From Guillardia theta CCMP2712 (lineage: Eukaryota > Cryptophyceae > Pyrenomonadales > Geminigeraceae): a stretch of 51,567 nucleotides of DNA. Positions within the stretch are counted from its first letter, which is position 1, and every line of letters starts with the position of its first letter. A program made the position numbers and the translations under genes. Positions 20,502 through 32,063 of this stretch are shown one piece after another. The notes below the pieces were generated by a model, which saw only the letters and a list, made by a program, of their open reading frames with translations, had not been told where the DNA came from and made no database searches. The stretch is from the NCBI RefSeq assembly GCF_000315625.1, contig NW_005434597.1, positions 194,048-245,614 on the forward strand, written 5' to 3'.

Positions 20502-23202
20502 GGCTGGCGACGCTCTTTTGCTGCCTCCTTGGTTTCTTGCCATGTCCGTGGCGCGGCGATCATCGAAGACCATTCGAGCACCTGGAACTCGGCGGGACTG
20601 AACGAGACGCTGGCAAGAGGCTTCGACGACGTCTTCCCGCAAGAACTTTTCGATCGGGTGGTCAACGAGGCCCTCGTGTTCGAGAAGTACGAGAAGGATG
20701 AGCGAGCAAAGGCTGCAGGAGGAGGATACATGCATGGTAAGGGCGGCACCTTCTGGAGGCCTCTGTTCAACGAGCATGGCGACTTCCTGAAACCGCGGTT
20801 CGCGATCGAAGCAGCGATCATCATGCTGTACAAGAACGACATCGGATCGTCGAGGCACCCGCGGGTGACAGGAGGAGAGTGGTGGGTGCAGAAGAGGTCG
20901 TTGAAGGAGGACATCGGCTTCCACCATGACAAGGACGAGGCCATGGCGTCGCTCAAGAGCACAATGAAGTTCCCCGAGGTCTCGACTGTGACCTACCTGC
21001 GAGGGGAAGGGGCGCCTACGGTGATCTTCAACCAGACGACGCCCGACGGCAACGCGCAGGTCCCCATCTCACCTCGGGAGGGCTTCCTCTCCTACCCCAG
21101 GGAGAACAGGCACCTCATCTTCAGGGGGAACCTCCAGCACGGAGTCCCCGCAGAGCTCGCCCCTGAGAACGGTGAGAGCGCGGTGCAGCTGCGGGGGAGG
21201 GGAGGAGAGAGGATCACGTTCCTGGTGAACTGGTGGGGCACGAAGCCTCTGGGGCCAAACTGCAACACGGTGAGGAAGAGAGAACAGGAAAGGTGAAGAA
21301 GGGAAGAAGCAAGGGGGAAGTGGAGTGGGGATGGGGAAGGGGAAGGGGGAGGGGAAGGGGGAGGGGAGGGAGCATGAGAGGATCGGGGGGTTAAGTCCAG
21401 GGGATGCAGGTGGGGACGAAGCTGGTGAAGCAGCTGGGGTTGTTTGACAAGGAGGGAGTCCGCGAGCTCTTCCCTGTCGCTCGTCTACAAGCAGCACAAG
21501 TCTAAGGCGGATCCAGTGAAGAGATGAGGTGAGGGGAAAGGGACTGCGAACTGCTGCTGCTCCTGCTGCTTGAGGAGGAAGAAAAAGAAGGGGGGGGGGG
21601 CGCTTGGGGGAGGAGGAGCGGGGGGAGCAAGGATCAGGAGCAGGAGGAGAAACAGGAGCAGGGCGGGGGAGGGGGACGGGGATGCAGCTGCTGACCTTTG
21701 CCGCAGATCCCCGAGAGCCCCGAGCTCGTGAGCAAGCATGAGGTAGAGCTCTGTGCACTGTTGAGCTAGCAGGGTAGGATGAAGTGTAATGGCTAGGTGG
21801 AGATTCCGGGAGGGGAGATGATTTTCTACACGCTCCCTCGGAGGAGGGAGCCAGGAAACCTGTACAGCATTACATGGCCATGGCACACGATCTTCGGCAA
21901 CCTCTGCCGACTGAACCTCCAGGTCTCCTCCTTCCTCTCCTCCTCCTGCTTCTTCTTCTTCTCCTCCTCCTCCTCCTGCTTCCCCTCTCCCCTCCCCCCC
22001 CCCATCGTGTTGCCTCTCCCCTTCTTCTCTTCCAGCTCCATCATTCTACTCCTTACTGCCCATCGAGCAGGGAAACATGGTCCGAGCGCTCTTCTTCGAA
22101 CCCCGGCCTAAGGTATTCCTTCCCTCCCTTGCTCTCTCCCTCAGCAAACTTGATTCTCCTGGAAATTCCCTTCCCCGCTCTTCTTCCTTCCTTGCCGTGC
22201 TCGCACTGTTCCATTACCACACCCCTGGTCACTGCCGCCTTCACTAGCTTCCTCGTCACAATTCTGAACCCTTCCATCTCATACCAGTTCCCCCCCCCTC
22301 TTCACCTCCTCCCTCTCACCTCCTCCGCACCTTCTGGCTGACCTCTACGCAGGTTCTCGTGTTCACTTATCAGGTCGAGCTTCGTATGCTGTCTCTGAGC
22401 TGCTGAGCCCCGAGGATCCAGGAGGAAAAAGTGTTGGAGTGGCTCAAGCCTCTCTCCAAGGAGCACGAGCAGGAGCTTCGATTCGTCATCGCCAACCCCT
22501 CCAAGACTTCGGTCATCTTTGTCCTCCTCTGCATATTCATCCTCCTCTCTCCCTCCCTCCCCCTCCCTCCCCACTCCTTCAGCCCTTCCTGCTTCTCACT
22601 GTTACCGACACCTCTTTCCTCTATCCGTCTTTTCCTTTCTGTCCTTCCCCTCAGTCTCCCAGCCTCCCAGTCTTCTCTCCTCTTCCTTCTCACCATGGCC
22701 TCCAGGATGCCCTCCGAGCCTTCGGGCTGACAGTTGCGGATGTCCCAATCGCCGTCATCCACGTCACTCAACCGCAGGTCTGCCATGCTCAACGACGAGG
22801 ATGAGGACGAGGAGGAGCGTCAGGCTTTTTACCTTGTTGTGCAGGAGAAGAAGTTCTTGATGCCGTACAAGGAGAAACGAGAGGAGGAGGGAGGAGGGAG
22901 GAGGAGGTATCCACCAGCCTCCCTAGCGCAAGCGCTGACCTGAGACATGAAGGATGAAGCCCTCGGCCAAGTCTATGAGGAAGATGATCAAGAAGTTCAA
23001 GGTAACACTGAGAATAGCAGACCTTCTTGCTCCTCCTTGCACGCTCTCTCCGTTTCTTGCTCCACATGTCTCCTCCTCCTTCCCTCTCACTTGCTCAACT
23101 TTCGAATCCTTCCTCTCGATCATTTCTCAACTCGTGCTGTCATGACAGGAGGGACGTCTGCCTCCCATGGGGGGACAAGATGCTGACGACGGAGACAACT
23201 GA
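20502..23202 (+). CDS. 2-oxoglutarate/Fe(II) oxygenase-like domain fused to a PDI b'-like thioredoxin fold
   Basis: Exon 1 (from an acceptor at 20501 to about 21270) encodes a jelly-roll oxygenase pattern: EDIGFHHDKDEAM (HxD), NLQHGVPAEL (distal His) and GERITFLVNWWG (2OG-binding Arg position). Later exons, all phase 0, give VGTKLVKQLGLFDKEG, IPESPELVSKHE, VEIPGGEMIFYTLPRRREPG, then NMVRALFFEPRPK, VLVFTYQ, LEWLKPLSKEHEQELRFVIA, ALRAFGLTVADVPIAVIHV, KKFLMPYKE, a basic helix and EGRLPPMGG before the stop. The second half follows the b' domain order of protein disulfide isomerases (FFGL..-x-P-A.., KY/FLMPY, EGKLPP). No CXXC is present. The join between halves rests on exon phase and absence of a stop or start between them. 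The 5' end is not resolved. Likely secretory-pathway or cytosolic hydroxylase; the substrate is unknown. Confidence 0.65.
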
Positions 23203-23397
23203 AGTTCGTGCCCACATTATTCTTTTCAGCGTCATTCGACTCTCTATGTGCGTGGCGATCGCCTCACGTCAGAATCCCAACTCTGCCTCCAACACCGTAC
23301 GTCAAGCTCGTCTCGTTTCGTTTCTTTTGATTTTTCGAATCAATCCCTCATCTCACTCATGTTGATTATTCAAATTATACACAAAAAAACACGCCCT

Positions 23398-24964
23398 TCA
23401 CTTGTCACGCCCCTGCCTTCGCCTTGCGGACATCCCTCCCTCCGCCGGCTTCCTAACCTCCTCAAAGTTCTGTGACGGCAGTGAGTTGGAGCAGCAGTGG
23501 CAAGGGACTGAACCTGTAGGAGGAGTCTGGAAGCGAAGTCGTATGCATCGTCCACCTCTGCGACATCGTTCACCTTCTCAGCATCTCCCCGCGTTACCTC
23601 ACACCTGCCCAGTTCACTGCTCCTGTGATGACTGTCTTGGAAGAGGGGAAGATGCCTGCGAGACCGTAAGGGAGGAAGGGGAGACTTGTCACAACAAAAG
23701 CAAGAGGAAGTGTGGAGGACCAGGAGTATCCAAAGTATCCTTGCATTCTCAAATCATAGAAAAGCAGGCAAAAGGATGAGCATTGCGAAATTCGCAAGAA
23801 AAGAGAGAAGATGAATGGGAAACGGGCGGGGCAAAGACAACAAGAACTCATCTCACCGATAAAGACTTCTCTCTTCACATTCGTAGCGTCGGAAACAGAA
23901 GCGATCTGAGGAGGCTTGAAGAGGATCTTAACTCCAGCATACCTGTTCATCGTCAACTCACCACACCCTCCCGTCATCGTTGACCTCTTCTCCGGCGTGT
24001 ATTCTACACTTTTTACACAATGCGAGTATTCCGGCCGTGAAACAACATCTCTAAAAACAAAGAACCAAAACAGGAGAGTGAGAATCATTTCATCATGGAA
24101 AGATCTGCTCTCACCTCAACAAGATTGGATCTAGAGTGTAGCCAACAAACGAGTACCCAGCATCAAACGTGCAGTTGATGTTGACAGTCTCAGGTGCTAG
24201 AACTTCCGAGAATTTAATCGGTCCATGGACTGCAACGTGCTGGCCGCTAGGCTCGCAAACGTGCCTGAGACAATTTCGTTACTCCTTCAAGCAAACATCC
24301 AAACAAGCAAAAACCGCTCGAAGACGGATGGGCCGTCGGGCACATGGTCGTATATGTTGTTCAAGGAATTTATCACGTGGCGCACAATCTTGTTACATGT
24401 TCCCTCATCCTTACATCCCGCGATTTGTAATCTCCCCGTCTTAAAAACTTTCACACTGATGTTTGGGTTGCATTGCATGGACAATCTCAGCTGAACTTGA
24501 TGCGCGAACTGTCTCTTTGCATCCTTCACTTTCCCACGGCTGATGGACACGCTGCTTCCGTTCTCATCCTTGTACTGATACGACAGACCAACTATCCCCT
24601 CCTCCACATCCTCGTTCACGAAATCAGAGTCCATGAAGCACTCGCTGAACATCCTTAGATCTATTGAGCCATCATGCGGCGAGAAAAGATCAACAACAAA
24701 CGCCATCATCGACACAACTGGCTCTCTGCAGGTCGGCTGCAAACCACCATCGCGCGTCTTGCGGGGGAAAAGCGCGAAATGCAACGAAGCTGCAGTGGAT
24801 TCATGCTCAAGGGCCGAAGCGAGTCGCATCGTCCTCTCCTCATCCTCCTCGAAGTTCTTGAACAACCTGGAGACAATGAGCGTCTTGGAGGAGGCAAAAA
24901 ACGCTGCACACCTCTTCATCTCCAGGTCCAACTGCTTTTCAATGTCTCGCGCATCGATCTCCAT
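23398..24964 (-). CDS. Divergent TATA-binding-protein-like factor (large-DNA-virus type), 6 exons
   Basis: Six minus-strand exons join in phase to about 370 residues ending SARRRQGRDK. The N-terminal part is a charged helical region (MEIDARDIEKQLDLEMKRCA). The centre contains two TBP-like half repeats. The first has NISVKVFKTGRLQIAGCKDE with a following helix. The second has VNINCTFDAGYSFVGYTL, then a long exon with NRYAGVKILFKP, then IFPSSKTVITGAVNWAEVDD and AYDFASRLLLQ. The beta-strand signatures K(V/I)F..G.(L/I)Q(I/M).GCK and F.SGK.(I)ITGA are those of the TBP-like proteins encoded by giant viruses and some protists, rather than canonical TBP. A role in promoter recognition is inferred. 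ATG at 24964 directly follows a CAG, so an upstream exon is possible. Confidence 0.65.
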
Positions 24965-26402
24965 CTGAAACCCTCGGTCAACTCACGGGCAGACATTCAC
25001 ACTGAAAGGATCATGTTTTGGCTGGCAACATATCTTAGCACTTTAGATTTGTGCATGATCCATGTCTTGCTAGTCTAGTATCATTAGACCTAAAGTGTCC
25101 AAGCTCTCATCATGATATGGATACTTCGACCACAAAACGAGAGGCCGGCAAACCAGCGGGCCATGGACAAACTGCGCGCGGCAGCTTTCCCCCGATCCTC
25201 CTCCTCCAACACAAAGATGTCAACACCTCAACGGCAAATCTATCACTTCTTCTCTACCAACACGCATCCTCTCATGCATCTGTCCGTGCTCATGAGCCCG
25301 CGCGCCGGACGTTTGCTCTGGTTCCTCCCACCCTACACCACTGGCTTCATCGAGCCTTCTCAAGTCGCTACTTCGTTTGGATTCTACCATTCACCTGCTA
25401 TACCTCATCCCTGCCCTTGTACTGATCTTGATCCTGTATGCTGTCTTCCCCCTACTCCTCCTCCTCCTCCTCTCCTCGCCTGCCACGCCGGCCTCCCTGT
25501 CTCCGTCTCCATTTCGCCACCCACCCACTGATTGACCCCACCCCTCACAAAATCAGTAACCCCTCCATTTGTTGCTTAAATGGGTTGAAGAAGACCCTGG
25601 CTCGCATGTAGACAGAAATTAATTAGTAGTACAATCGATGAATATTGAATCTTTGATATTCATATTTCTACACACTGGTACCTCCACCCCCTAATACCCA
25701 CCTCCGCTCAGACCCTACCCCTGCAGAATGTTATTAAACTATCGGCTCAAACTACGGTACCAAGACCCTGCAGGCCCCTCGTCTTTATATTACTCACTTC
25801 TCGAGATTGTACGGAGATTATTCTGTCTGGTACTGCCAGATACGATCTCTTTACTGCAGGACTGTACCACAGAACACTTTTGAAGTTATAGAGGGACCCT
25901 CATCCCTCCTCAAACACTGTAGGTCACGGGGGCGGGCCCGCCGTCGCATCACCGGATCGGAGGCCGCCAGACCGTACAGTCTCGGCTGCGGCGGGACCGG
26001 CACAGTCACGACGGTGGTGCACTGGCACGGCACCCGGCCATCCTACAACTGCAATGTAACTTCCGTTGACTCAGTGAGCCTCAGGCCCGCCGCGCCTTGC
26101 CAAGTCACAGTCGGGCCCGGCTCGGCGGCTGCCAGTCGGGCGGCCGACCGGTGGCAAGTAGCCCGGGCTCGGTGGCAGGCCCGGCCGTACTACGGTAGTA
26201 GCTGGCGTACTAGGCTTGCCGCCTAAACCCTAACTTACTAAACCCTAAGGCTGTGCGGATGCCATCATGATGCCGCACCCCGGTGACCGTACACTACACT
26301 GACTACTGTGACAAGTACTTGAAACGGCGTGGGCCTCGAGTATCACGGTAAGTCAGTGGGAAAGTGAATACCGCGAAAGAGGCATGGCATTCAAAGTTGA
26401 CA
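24965..26402. other. Spacer: TACCCC block and GC-rich island D
   Basis: 25530-25740 is a TACCCC/CCACCC block in AT-rich DNA, G-rich in the sense of the TBP-like gene. 25910-26350 is a GC-rich island with GGGCGGGCCCGCC, CGGCC, GGTACT and GACTCAGTGAGCCTC. It ends in two telomere-like units at 26223-26250. The frames at 25051-25531 are Pro/His/Leu-rich and are not supported as a gene. Confidence 0.5.
26223..26250. repeat. Two plant-type telomere-like units
   Basis: CTAAACCCTAA, then CTTA, then CTAAACCCTAAGG: two copies of the TTTAGGG-type unit on the minus strand, separated by a few bases, at the edge of a GC-rich island. The copy number is too low for a telomere; this may be an interstitial trace or a telobox-like regulatory motif. 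Confidence 0.5.
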
Positions 26403-27204
26403 CTACTTCTTGCCCCTATTCTTAGCGAATTGACGAAGTCCGTTCTTCCAAACTTCTTCGGTCATTCCTAAGTAGCAGGTCAGTACCAACTTAAAGGGAA
26501 GCAGAGGTACGCACCTCTCGGAGTATGGATGCAAGTGACTCCCAAGGGCGCTACGGTGTGGCAATTATGGGCCTCGTTATCTGCGGGCTCCAGTCAACCT
26601 CCCGAGAGCGATCGCAGAGGGTCAACAAGGCCCGACCAAAGAAGATCATGTCTTCGTAGGGGATCCCTGTCTTCTTGTGAATGTTCCGGAAATGCGTCGA
26701 CTTGGAGGATTTGAAGATTTCCTTGATGTCGACGACCTGTCGGCATGCCGGACATCACAAAAAATCTTGGAACGACTGACATGTTCACTCACGGATTCGA
26801 GGGTCATTCCATCTCCAATCTCAAAGAGCCTCATGCATTCGTCCGCCCATGTGGGCTCGTCAGTGCACGAGCAGTAGGCTATCTGACCAACGCTCGCGTC
26901 AACCAAGATACGGAATAAACCTTGTTAGCACACTACCTTGGCTCCCTTCCACCTCGGGCTTGTTTTGATCTCTCGGAGGATCTCTGCAGTGTTGCCCATC
27001 AGATAGCATCGTGTTCCGGATCGATCGGTCAGAGTCTTGTCGTTGTTCTTCTTGAAAGGAGATCCTCCTCCCCATAGCTGAGAATCCCAGTCATCCCCAA
27101 CCTTCCCTTGCCAGAAAACACACCTGATACATCTCTGGGTACCACAAGGTAGCATCTAGATCAAAGGCAACCACTTTAGGCAGGACTTCTGGGATGCATG
27201 ACAT
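26403..27204 (-). CDS. MDP-1-type magnesium-dependent HAD phosphatase (core, 6 exons)
   Basis: Exons on the minus strand are 27204-27124, 27077-26937, 26882-26793, 26736-26637, 26580-26515 and 26467-26403; phases close to exactly 180 residues, the usual MDP-1 length. HAD motif I is VVAFDLDATLW (nucleophile and acid Asp), motif II lies in IAYCSCTDEPTWADECMRLF, where the family has SRT, motif III Lys is in STHFRNIHKKTG, and motif IV spans the 26637/26580 splice as MIFFDNEAHNCHTVAPLGV. MDP-1 enzymes dephosphorylate fructosamines or protein tyrosine in animals and similar substrates elsewhere. SCTDEP in place of SRTDEP is a small change at motif II. Further exons upstream may add a mitochondrial leader (see next entry). 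Confidence 0.9.
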
Positions 27205-27571
27205 CAGTGCTGAAAGCTTCCAGTCGGGACAGCTTTGAACCTTGCTTGTCTGCAGCCATGGTGAACAGGGCCCTCTTGCCTTGGCAGCTCTCTTGGAAAC
27301 TATTGCACTCCGATCCCTGGAACAATATCCATTATTTGCGGCAGAGAACCAGGAAGGAGATCAAATGTTGAGTTTTACAGTGTCAACTTGCTATTCGATA
27401 CATCACACCGAACCCATCTCGCACCTTGGAAAGAGATGATAGCAGTAGGATTCCCAAAAAACTTCCTGCAGATGTTTCGGTGAATTTCCTGTAGTAGCTC
27501 GGAGTTATCGAATTCTTGAGCGCAATGGATGAGTGTGCAGAAAATGCTGCAACTGGTCTGCTCAAACGCAT
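27205..27571 (-). CDS. Possible 5' exons giving the MDP-1 protein a mitochondrial leader
   Basis: A minus-strand frame from ATG 27571 encodes MRLSRPVAAFSAHSSIALKN and continues SYYRKFTETSAGS, rich in Arg/Ser/Ala with almost no acid, ending in SLSK at a GTGCGA donor near 27424. After an acceptor near 27320 the frame GSECNSFQESCQGKRALFTM continues AADKQ. A 31-nt GTTCAA...TTTCAG intron would then join in phase to ALMSCIPEVLPK of the phosphatase. The last intron is unusually short, and the donor is weak, so this extension is tentative. Without it, translation starts at Met 27204 or at the Met in TMAADKQ. Confidence 0.35.
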
Positions 27572-29572
27572 TCAACCACGAAGCAGGACGGAGGCCAAAG
27601 AAACTTTGAGTAGGCGCGTGAGGAGAAAAGTTGACGAACCGTGGGCGTCTATAATCAAAAGAGCGGTGAGACAGGAGGTGAGAGGATAGGGAAGAAAAGG
27701 GAGGAGAGGAAAGCTTGAACTTGTCCAGATGGGAAGGAGGGAGGGGGGGGGGAGGGGAAAGGGGAAGGGCACCGAACAAGCAAGAGGCTGCTTGCTGCTT
27801 TGCAAGGATCCAATAATATTCCAAGGAACTTTGCAAACTTTGAACTTTAAGAAAATGTTCCGGGAGCCTCGAAGTTTCAGATTTGAAAAATATCTGAAAT
27901 TTCAAAGCCCTCGTCCCCCCTCATCACCGATTTTCTATATCAGGACAAGTTTGTCCTGACGATCACGGGTGGTCAGCAGCCTTGAGCGGCTTACAACCAG
28001 GGGGTACACAAAGGGCTGCTAGCATCTGAAATCACCCTTTTTCGAGATTTTCCCACCCCCTTACTTTTCGGTTTCGGTTGGAACATCCCCACCATTCAGG
28101 TTACATCCACCCCACCCCCAGCACCACCCCCACATACACAATTGACCCACCACTTAACCCGACCGATTGTAATGATAATGAAGATACATTCGGTGTACCC
28201 CCACCCCTGTATTTCAACATAAAATAACCCCTCCATAAGTGCCTTTGTTGACTTGGAGACTTTCACCCACCCCCCTCGTATGCACTAGGGCTAATAAATC
28301 CACAAAAAAGAATGTAAAAGACTTTTATGACGACTTCTGGGTTTACAAAAAGCGTGTACGAAGTGAAAAAGTCATCTGGTACAAATAGACACGATATATG
28401 TGTATGAATTCAACACATTTTCATAAAAGACAGTAATAATGTACATAAATCTGATACAAAATTACTAAAATAATAATATTTTAACATAGCTGGTACAGCC
28501 AATCTTTTTGAAAAATTGATTTTTAATGAATTCAACTTCCGGAACATGCAATCATGATGGTCTCTGGAATCGACTACCCCTCCTCTTCTCTCACTACCTA
28601 CCCACCCCCTGTAGTTAACCCCTGTACCCTTCGTGACCGACGCTATGCTGAGCACCCCATAGTTTAGCTGCACGGATTCTGTACCCCTACCCTGCAGGAT
28701 CCCCTGCTTCACTACCCCTTGTTGCGACTTGACTACCCGTCCTTTGGACCGTGCCCCCTCTGGCTCCTTCATTGGTAATTCACTACCCCCCCGTTGTCCT
28801 CTCAAGAACAGAATGGGGGGGTAGGGGTCATGTCTCCCTCGGACGTTACCCATGCTGGAACCCAGCGCTTAGTGGCATTCTCGAACCAACCTGATGCTCT
28901 CAAGATTTCCTCCCTCCCACGCCTCCCCCCCTCTACGATCTGATTCCACCGACTTCTCTGTTCTTTACCTCTCCCTCCTGCCACCTCCCCCCCGAGGTTC
29001 TGACCCCCGAACATTTCTCAATAATTTATCACCAACAGCTACTTGTACTCCTCCCACCCTCCCCTCTCACACACCTTTACCTTGCCCCAGCCTCCTCCTG
29101 ACCTTCCGCCATCTTTCTGATATGATACATTCCATTCATCTTACAGCATTTCACCGGCTTTTGATCGCTTGAGGCGATCCAAACTCTTCAACATCGTGTG
29201 TCCTTGATCTGCCTGCCAACCTTGCTCTTGTTATCATGCCCTCTCTGTTGTCGCGAGCCCCTCTCTATCTCAAGTTCTCTCTTGTCTCTTTGGAATTCAT
29301 CAAAGATTGCCGCTGCTGACAATGTTTTGGCATTCATTCTTCATGATACGACTCTTTGGAATGAAAGTGTTGAAAAGATAATTTTCTGCGCTGTCTGTCT
29401 CATCATGAATGGTCGTTGAAGTTGGCGCTAGTTGCCACCGCTTCGTCTTTAATCAAAGCACATAAGAATCAACCGCTATCGCTTCCCGCTGATTATTTAG
29501 CCTTCTTTTTATCATGGCTGTTCGGCTGGCAGAGGGGTTTGACCGTTGTGTCCAGGCATCGCGCAGTCTGAG
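27572..29572. other. Divergent spacer with TACCCC blocks
   Basis: Contains a 9-bp perfect inverted repeat with a 2-bp centre at 27940-27959 (TCAGGACAA / TTGTCCTGA), TACCCC/CCACCCC blocks at about 28050-28290 and 28570-28830, an AT-rich stretch at 28290-28540, and CT-rich DNA to 29110. The 147-residue minus frame at 28410-28853 is made of the C-rich block and AT-rich DNA and has no domain. No gene is supported before the kinase start. Confidence 0.5.
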
Positions 29573-32001
29573 ATGGAGAAGTACGAGTTAGGAGCGCCTC
29601 TCGGAGAGTAAGTCGCGCATTCTCTCTCTCCTCATCCATCTGTCCCAACTTCGAACTCGATCCCCTCACTCTATCGCAGGGGAGCTTTTGCTGTGTGCAG
29701 GTTAGGGAAGAGCAAGGCCACGCCAGATCTAAAAGTGGCGGTGAGATGAGTGCGACAAAAGCGTTCGAACATTTTGATCTCGCAACAGGTCAAGACAGTC
29801 TTGCGATCGCATCCGCACTTTGACATGAAAGCGCTGAATCATGAGATCACAATTATGAGGGCAGCAAATCACCCCAAATGTATTGGGCTAATCGAAGTCA
29901 TCGAAGACAAGCAGGCCGTTCACTTGGTCGAGGAACTGTGAGACAGAAGCTCGGTCCAATCTCTTGTCTGTCTTGACGTGAGGTTCTAGGGCTTCTGGGG
30001 GCGAACTGTTTGATAGGATCGTTGCTCTCGGCCGATTTACCGAGAAGGACGCGGTGTTCCTGGTGCACCAGGTATGGTAGTGGGGTCACGGTGGTTCGCC
30101 TCAACCGATCTCCAGGTGTTCGACGGCATCGCATACCTCCACTCGATCGACATCGTCCATCGCGACTTGAAGCCTGAGAATCTCCTCATGGTCGGCAGGT
30201 ACTCAAGTTTACTCGTACTCTCCTTGTGGTCCTTGGCTTAGGATTCGTTGCCAGGGATGAGTCGGACCCTTCATACATGCAAATCAAGATCGCAGACTTC
30301 GGGCTAAGGTGAGAAATGTGGTCCAGTCGGCTTGGAGGGCATACGTTGATGTTCATGCTCGTCCAGTGCCATGAAAGCCAACGCCAAGTCCGATGAGGTT
30401 TGCCAGCAACTTCGTTCTTGGTTCACTCGTGGTTGACTATTGTGGTTGTTGCAGGAGTGGAGCAAGGAGATGAGGGAATTCTGTGGTACACAAGACTACC
30501 TGGCACCGGAAGTCTTCAAGATTGGTCAGAAAGTCGAACGAGCCCTCTAGTTTCCTTACACGTTCCTTTTCAGCTGCCCTTGGCAAGAAAGCTGGTAACT
30601 TACAGTACGACGCCAAGGTGTGATGGTCTGTCTTTTCCCTTCCTTGTCATGATCTGGATTTGGACAGGTCGACGTTTGGTCGGTTGGAGTCATTTACTAC
30701 ATCATGTTGTGCGGATATCCTCCTTTCTACTCGGAGGACAACGACATGTTGAAGATGATCCAACAGGTTGGAAAAGTGTCTGTTTGTGCCATGTCACCGC
30801 CATCTGCACCTGCTAACATGCAAACCTCTCAGATCATGCACGCGAAGTTCAAATTCCATTCCCCCAAGTGGGACTCTGTCTCCTCTGACTCCAAGGATTT
30901 CATCATGAAGTGCCTGACGGTATGGATGAAACCCACGTCAACAGTTTCCCAGGGATCCTCATCAACTTGTTTCTGAACTCCTTACCTTCCTGCCTGATTG
31001 TTTGCTGCGCTTGCTCATCAGTGTACAGGTCGACACTTCAAAACGGCCGTCAGCTGCTGAGTGTATGAAGGATCCCCTCTTTGCTAACAATCATGTCTTC
31101 TCCGAACAAGCTCTTGACGTGTGTTCTGCTTCGCATGTTATTCTCATCTCAACACTTGTCCCTCAGGTCAAGGATGATCTGCGCGAGTTCTTGTCTAAGC
31201 GCAGGAAGAAGGTGAGAGATCTCTGCTCTTGCCGCAAGATTGTTGTCGGGTTTGACTCTCATGTGAAGGTGCTCGGAGCGGTCAAAGCTATCGCACGCAT
31301 GGAGACAATCGCCAACTTCAAGTTCTTTCGGGTTTCCCTTGCTCTCAGTGCCCCAATGCATCCGATTGACTCGTGGGGTTCAGGATCCGAAAGATCCTAC
31401 ACAGCGCGAGGCTGAGAGATTGTTCCGCACCATCGACAGCCTTGGTAATGCTGCGCCTTGGAGTGTGGCCCCCTGGTAGTGACGGCGATTTAAGGGAACA
31501 GCAACGGCTTCTTGGAGCTGTACGAGGTCATCTTGTACATCCAGGTGAGACTGAAGCAGAACAGGAGAAGGGAGGGAGGGAGGGCAACATAGACATACAA
31601 ACTGACTTTCCGTGCAGGAGTACATGCAGCACATGTTCTACAAGAAGAACAGCATGGGGGACAACGTAGTGGATGAGAAGAAGCTGAAGGACTTTGCATC
31701 AAACCTGAGGAACTTGGTAGGGAGGAGGGAGGGAAAGAGGGGCTGGTTGAGGGCAGGAGGAGGGAAGGAGCTTGCATGACGGTGCTTCAAGGTTGACACG
31801 AACAAGGACGGAGCCATCTCCTTGGAGGAGTTTGTTCAAGGGTTCGTGACGTGGAAGCACTTCATCGAAGAGCAGGTGCTGTCAAGACTTGAGGAACAGG
31901 AGGAGGGCCGAGTTAACGCCATGGCAGGAGAAGGCTTCGTAAGCACTCGGGACGGGATGACTCTAGACTCTGTACTATTGGCGTGTAATCTTTCATTTTG
32001 A
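29573..32001 (+). CDS. Calcium-dependent protein kinase (CDPK/CaMK-like), many exons
   Basis: Exon 1 begins [12 protein letters not shown] and splices (29607/29680s) to [20 protein letters not shown] and VKTVLRS: glycine loop G-x-G-x-F and catalytic-site Lys in VAVK. Further exons give [43 protein letters not shown] (catalytic loop), [11 protein letters not shown] (DFG), [33 protein letters not shown] and [13 protein letters not shown], a complete CaMK-group domain. A junction helix with [19 protein letters not shown] follows. Then come a degenerate EF hand ([14 protein letters not shown]), a third exon region, and a canonical EF loop [12 protein letters not shown]. The C-terminus ends ...[11 protein letters not shown]. 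Only two EF loops are clear where plant CDPKs have four. There are about 13 exons of 20-150 nt. A splice after GEGF (GTAAGC) could give a different tail. Confidence 0.88.
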
Positions 32002-32033
32002 TTTTGTGCATAAATTAATGATTCCTCGGATCG

Positions 32034-32063
32034 AAGAGAAGAGAAGAGAAGAGAAGAGAAGAT
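32034..32063. repeat. (AGAGA)n short tandem repeat
   Basis: Five GAAGA units lie in the 3' flank of the kinase gene, between the convergent kinase and coiled-coil genes. The rest of the spacer 32002-32328 shows nothing else. Confidence 0.7.

Noticed and set aside
25051-25531. Two plus-strand frames of 124 and 139 residues
   Set aside because: No domain, Pro/His/Leu bias, and no consistent splice to any neighbour.
28410-28853. 147-residue minus-strand frame
   Set aside because: Half of it is the TACCCC block and half AT-rich spacer; no domain, splice signals or codon pattern like the neighbours.
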